Made by a program: the position numbers and the translations under genes
Shown here: positions 14,933 to 17,511 of the stretch, in pieces
How the letters are laid out: each line of letters opens with the position of its first letter
How positions within the stretch are numbered: the stretch's first letter is position 1
DNA from: Gammaproteobacteria bacterium
Lineage (GTDB): Bacteria > Pseudomonadota > Gammaproteobacteria > Enterobacterales > Kangiellaceae
Length of the DNA: 17,511 nucleotides
Reading direction: 5' to 3'
Assembly (NCBI GenBank): GCA_013372875.1
Contig: JABXIW010000046.1
Span: 1-17,511, forward strand
The notes under the pieces: model-generated
Told to the model about the DNA's origin: nothing
Seen by the model: the letters and a program-made list of their open reading frames with translations, nothing else
Databases searched by the model: none

Positions 14933-17511
14933 CTATTTAACAGGTTTAGCGTTAGCATCAAGCTCAATCACTTGGTAACCCAACTTTTCCAAACCTGGCA
15001 AAATCGACTTTTTATCACCAACCACGACTACAATCATATCGTCACGAACAAGATGCTTAGAAGCCAACTCATTTAGCTCATAAAGCTCGATATCTTCTAA
15101 GATATCATTTTGCTCTTCGATATAATCATCATCCAAATCGTAAGTTAAGATTCTCGATAATAAACCCAATTTTTGCGAAGGCGTTTCATAACGACGTGCA
15201 TCGCTTTGGCCCAAAGAGTTCTTCATAAAGTCTAACTCTGCAGCGGTCATACCCGATGCCTGATATTGATCAATTTCTTTGAAGAACTCAATCAAAGATT
15301 TATCAGTAGCATCCGAGCGCACACCCGCGCTGGCAGTATAAGAGCCATGATCAGCCGAACCATTGAATCTTGAGCGCGCACCATAGGTATAGCCTTTGTC
15401 TTCGCGTAAGTTGATATTAATACGTGAGTTAAAGGCACCGCCTAAATTATAGTTCATTAAACCTGCACGATAGTATTCGCCATCCGCATCATAAGCCAAT
15501 GAACGTTTACCGATGCGAATTTCAGATTGCGCCGCACCTGGTTTATCGACTAAATAAATAGCTTTTTCAAGTGTTGGGAATGCTTGCAATGGCTCTTTCG
15601 CCACATCACCACCTTGCCAATTGGCAAAGCGTTTTAACTTCTCAGCGATGGTTTCTTCAGCCAAATCAGATACCACAACCACACTCGAAACCTCCGGCGA
15701 ATACTGAGTGTTATAGAAGTTTTTAACATCGTCCAAGCTAATATTGGCCACAGACTCTAAAGTACCGCTAGTAGGTTCAGCAATCGAGTTATTACCGTAA
15801 AGCAACTTGCTATACACATTCGAAGCTACAGTTGCTGGCTGCTTTTGCGAAAACTTAATTCCTTCGATAGCCTGATCTTTAATACGCTTAAAGTCTTTCT
15901 CATCAAATTTTGGCGTGAATAATTTTTCAGCTGCAATCCACAGGGTGCGATCCAAGTTTTCAGTTAAAGACGAAATCGTCATTGTGGTGTAATTTTCACC
16001 GGCTGAGAAACTAATTGAGCTGCCCAATTTTTGCAGCATATTGCTCAAGTCTTCGCTGGAATAGCTTTCCGTTGCTTCATTCATCATTGAAGCTGTCATC
16101 GAAGCTAAGCCCGCTTTAACCAACGGCTCATTACGCTGACCATTTTCGATTCTAAAGCTAATCGCAGTGGTTGGTGTTTCACTATTATTCGCACCTAGCA
16201 CTTCAATTCCATTGGCTAGTTCAGTACGCCAAATAGCTGGCAAAGTAATCGATGGATTTTCACCAGAACCAGGCTTGACACTGCGGTCAAAGCTATCTTT
16301 GGCAATACGTAACTCTAAACCAGAAGTATCATTATCTTGAGGAATAGTACGGTCTTTAACTTTGAAAGTATCCTGACGCGCCACCAACTCTGGCTTGCCG
16401 TTTGGCACTATGCTCATAATAACTGCAGGTTTATTCTTGATGTACTGGTTGTAAACACGCATCACGTCTTCTTTGGTCACATTTTGATAACGCGCTAACT
16501 CAATACCAATGCGGTTTGGATTACCTTCAAAAGTTTGATTAGCCGCCAATTGCGACACTTTGCCTGAAACGCTTTGTAAACCATAAATCAGCTGAGATTT
16601 CATGCCCGCTTTAACGCGCTCTAAATCATCATCTTGCACACCACGTGCTTCAAACTCTTTAAAAGTATTGCGCATGATTTTTTCCAAATCGGCCAAAGAT
16701 TTACCTTTAGCTGGATTCGGTAGCGCAAATAAATTAAAGGTACAAGCCAATTCAGAACAAGGGTGACTAACACCAGATTGGACGGTTAAACCTTCTTTAT
16801 CTAGGTTCTTATAGAACAACGAAGTTCGGCCTTGGCCTAAAATAGAAGATAAAACATCAAGCGCAGCCTCATCTTGGCTACGACCATAAGTAGTCGGGAA
16901 AGACATATAAATCAATGGCAATGATACGTTGTCTTCCATTGAGATATAACGGTCTTTATCCAAAGTTACCGTTTGTGGCGCCGGGTCTCTAACTTCTGGG
17001 CCACGAGGAATAGAACCAAAATATTTGTTCACCCAAGCCAATGCTTGCGCTTCATCAAATTTACCACCAATGGTTAGAGTCGCATTATTAGGACCGTACC
17101 AACGTAAAAAGAATTTCTTCAAATCATTCAAATCAGCACGATTTAAGTCTTCCATAAAGCCAATCACAGGCCATGAGTAAGGATGGCCCTCGGGATACAA
17201 GGCTTGTGACACGCGCTCATTCAAACGACCATAAGGACGATTATCCACACGCTGACCACGCTCATTCTTTACCGTTTCACGTTGTACTTCGAACTTTTCT
17301 TGAGTAACAGCATCAAGTAGAAAGCCCATACGATCTGCTTCTAACCACAACATTTTTTCCAATTGATTCGATGGAACCGTTTCAAAGTAATTAGTACGAT
17401 CGCTGTTAGTTGTACCGTTTAAAGTACCGCCTGCTTCAGTAATAATTTTGAAGTGCTCTTCATCGGCAACGTTTTCCGAACCTTGGAACATCATGTGCTC
17501 AAAGAAATGAG
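14933..17511 (-). CDS. M16 (insulinase-family) zinc metallopeptidase, N-terminus outside window
   Basis: This is a two-half M16 peptidase, open to the right edge; no start codon of its own is in the window. The zinc motif HFFEH is encoded at 17495-17509 and is followed 77 residues later by the Glu in VKNERGQR, the third zinc ligand, so the first half is active. In the second half, where HxxEH would sit, ASMMNEAT is seen, so that half is inactive. It carries LREDKGYTYG at roughly 690-699, counting the Met codon at 17492-17494 as residue 1; this is the conserved R/Y element that binds substrate in the closed clamp. Such proteins are usually exported to the periplasm, but the signal peptide lies off the edge. 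Visible length is about 858 codons. The likely role is degradation of peptides in the envelope. Confidence 0.93.
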   Translation of the reverse strand, partial: HFFEHMMFQGSENVADEEHFKIITEAGGTLNGTTNSDRTNYFETVPSNQLEKMLWLEADRMGFLLDAVTQEKFEVQRETVKNERGQRVDNRPYGRLNERVSQALYPEGHPYSWPVIGFMEDLNRADLNDLKKFFLRWYGPNNATLTIGGKFDEAQALAWVNKYFGSIPRGPEVRDPAPQTVTLDKDRYISMEDNVSLPLIYMSFPTTYGRSQDEAALDVLSSILGQGRTSLFYKNLDKEGLTVQSGVSHPCSELACTFNLFALPNPAKGKSLADLEKIMRNTFKEFEARGVQDDDLERVKAGMKSQLIYGLQSVSGKVSQLAANQTFEGNPNRIGIELARYQNVTKEDVMRVYNQYIKNKPAVIMSIVPNGKPELVARQDTFKVKDRTIPQDNDTSGLELRIAKDSFDRSVKPGSGENPSITLPAIWRTELANGIEVLGANNSETPTTAISFRIENGQRNEPLVKAGLASMTASMMNEATESYSSEDLSNMLQKLGSSISFSAGENYTTMTISSLTENLDRTLWIAAEKLFTPKFDEKDFKRIKDQAIEGIKFSQKQPATVASNVYSKLLYGNNSIAEPTSGTLESVANISLDDVKNFYNTQYSPEVSSVVVVSDLAEETIAEKLKRFANWQGGDVAKEPLQAFPTLEKAIYLVDKPGAAQSEIRIGKRSLAYDADGEYYRAGLMNYNLGGAFNSRININLREDKGYTYGARSRFNGSADHGSYTASAGVRSDATDKSLIEFFKEIDQYQASGMTAAELDFMKNSLGQSDARRYETPSQKLGLLSRILTYDLDDDYIEEQNDILEDIELYELNELASKHLVRDDMIVVVVGDKKSILPGLEKLGYQVIELDANAKPVK

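Noticed and set aside
1..17511. Mobile elements, CRISPR arrays, tRNA or rRNA genes, prophage or defence systems
   Set aside because: I saw no transposase or integrase frames, no regularly spaced repeats, no tRNA-like cloverleaf sequences and no nuclease or toxin genes; this is a by-eye reading only.

Overview
The window looks like chromosomal housekeeping and envelope DNA from a Gammaproteobacterium. The soluble pyrophosphatase and the outer-membrane phospholipase A closely resemble their E. coli counterparts. Base composition is moderate and leans to AT, and codon use looks even throughout. I see no tRNA, rRNA, insertion sequence, integrase, CRISPR array or clear sign of recent transfer. A marine, Kangiella-like bacterium is my guess from the combination of PPi-dependent phosphofructokinase, membrane pyrophosphatase, TonB2-like protein and DUF2333. 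I cannot confirm it without a search.

Layout. Positions 1-6400 hold a pyrophosphate-centred neighbourhood: a PPi-dependent 6-phosphofructokinase (+), an alpha/beta hydrolase (+), a TonB-like protein (-), a GNAT acetyltransferase (+), a membrane ion-pumping pyrophosphatase (-) and, divergent from it, the soluble family I pyrophosphatase (+). Positions 6400-9130 are all on the minus strand: an ECF sigma factor followed by its probable membrane anti-sigma factor, and a PCu(A)C-type copper chaperone lipoprotein followed by a DUF2333 protein. Positions 9200-13750 hold a fumarylacetoacetate-hydrolase-family gene (+), a periplasmic metallo-beta-lactamase-fold hydrolase (-), and a tight plus-strand trio of M20 metallopeptidase, APC-like permease and DUF202 protein. 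The last part, on the minus strand, has outer-membrane phospholipase A and a large M16 (insulinase-family) zinc peptidase whose N-terminus lies beyond the right edge.

How they fit together. The clearest theme is pyrophosphate use. One enzyme spends PPi to phosphorylate fructose 6-phosphate (reversibly), one converts PPi into an ion gradient, and one burns it as heat; all three lie within about 6.2 kb. The remainder is largely envelope biology: TonB energy transduction, periplasmic copper delivery, periplasmic hydrolases, phospholipase A and an exported protease. Several gene pairs converge with almost no intergenic DNA. Others are separated by clear intrinsic terminators, which I placed from inverted repeats followed by T runs.

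Nothing here is an obviously new defence, mobile or RNA-guided system. The items most worth a second look are the three-enzyme PPi cluster, the K+-dependent signature of the membrane pyrophosphatase, the M20/APC/DUF202 operon, the copper chaperone/DUF2333 pair, and the N-terminal extension on the phospholipase.
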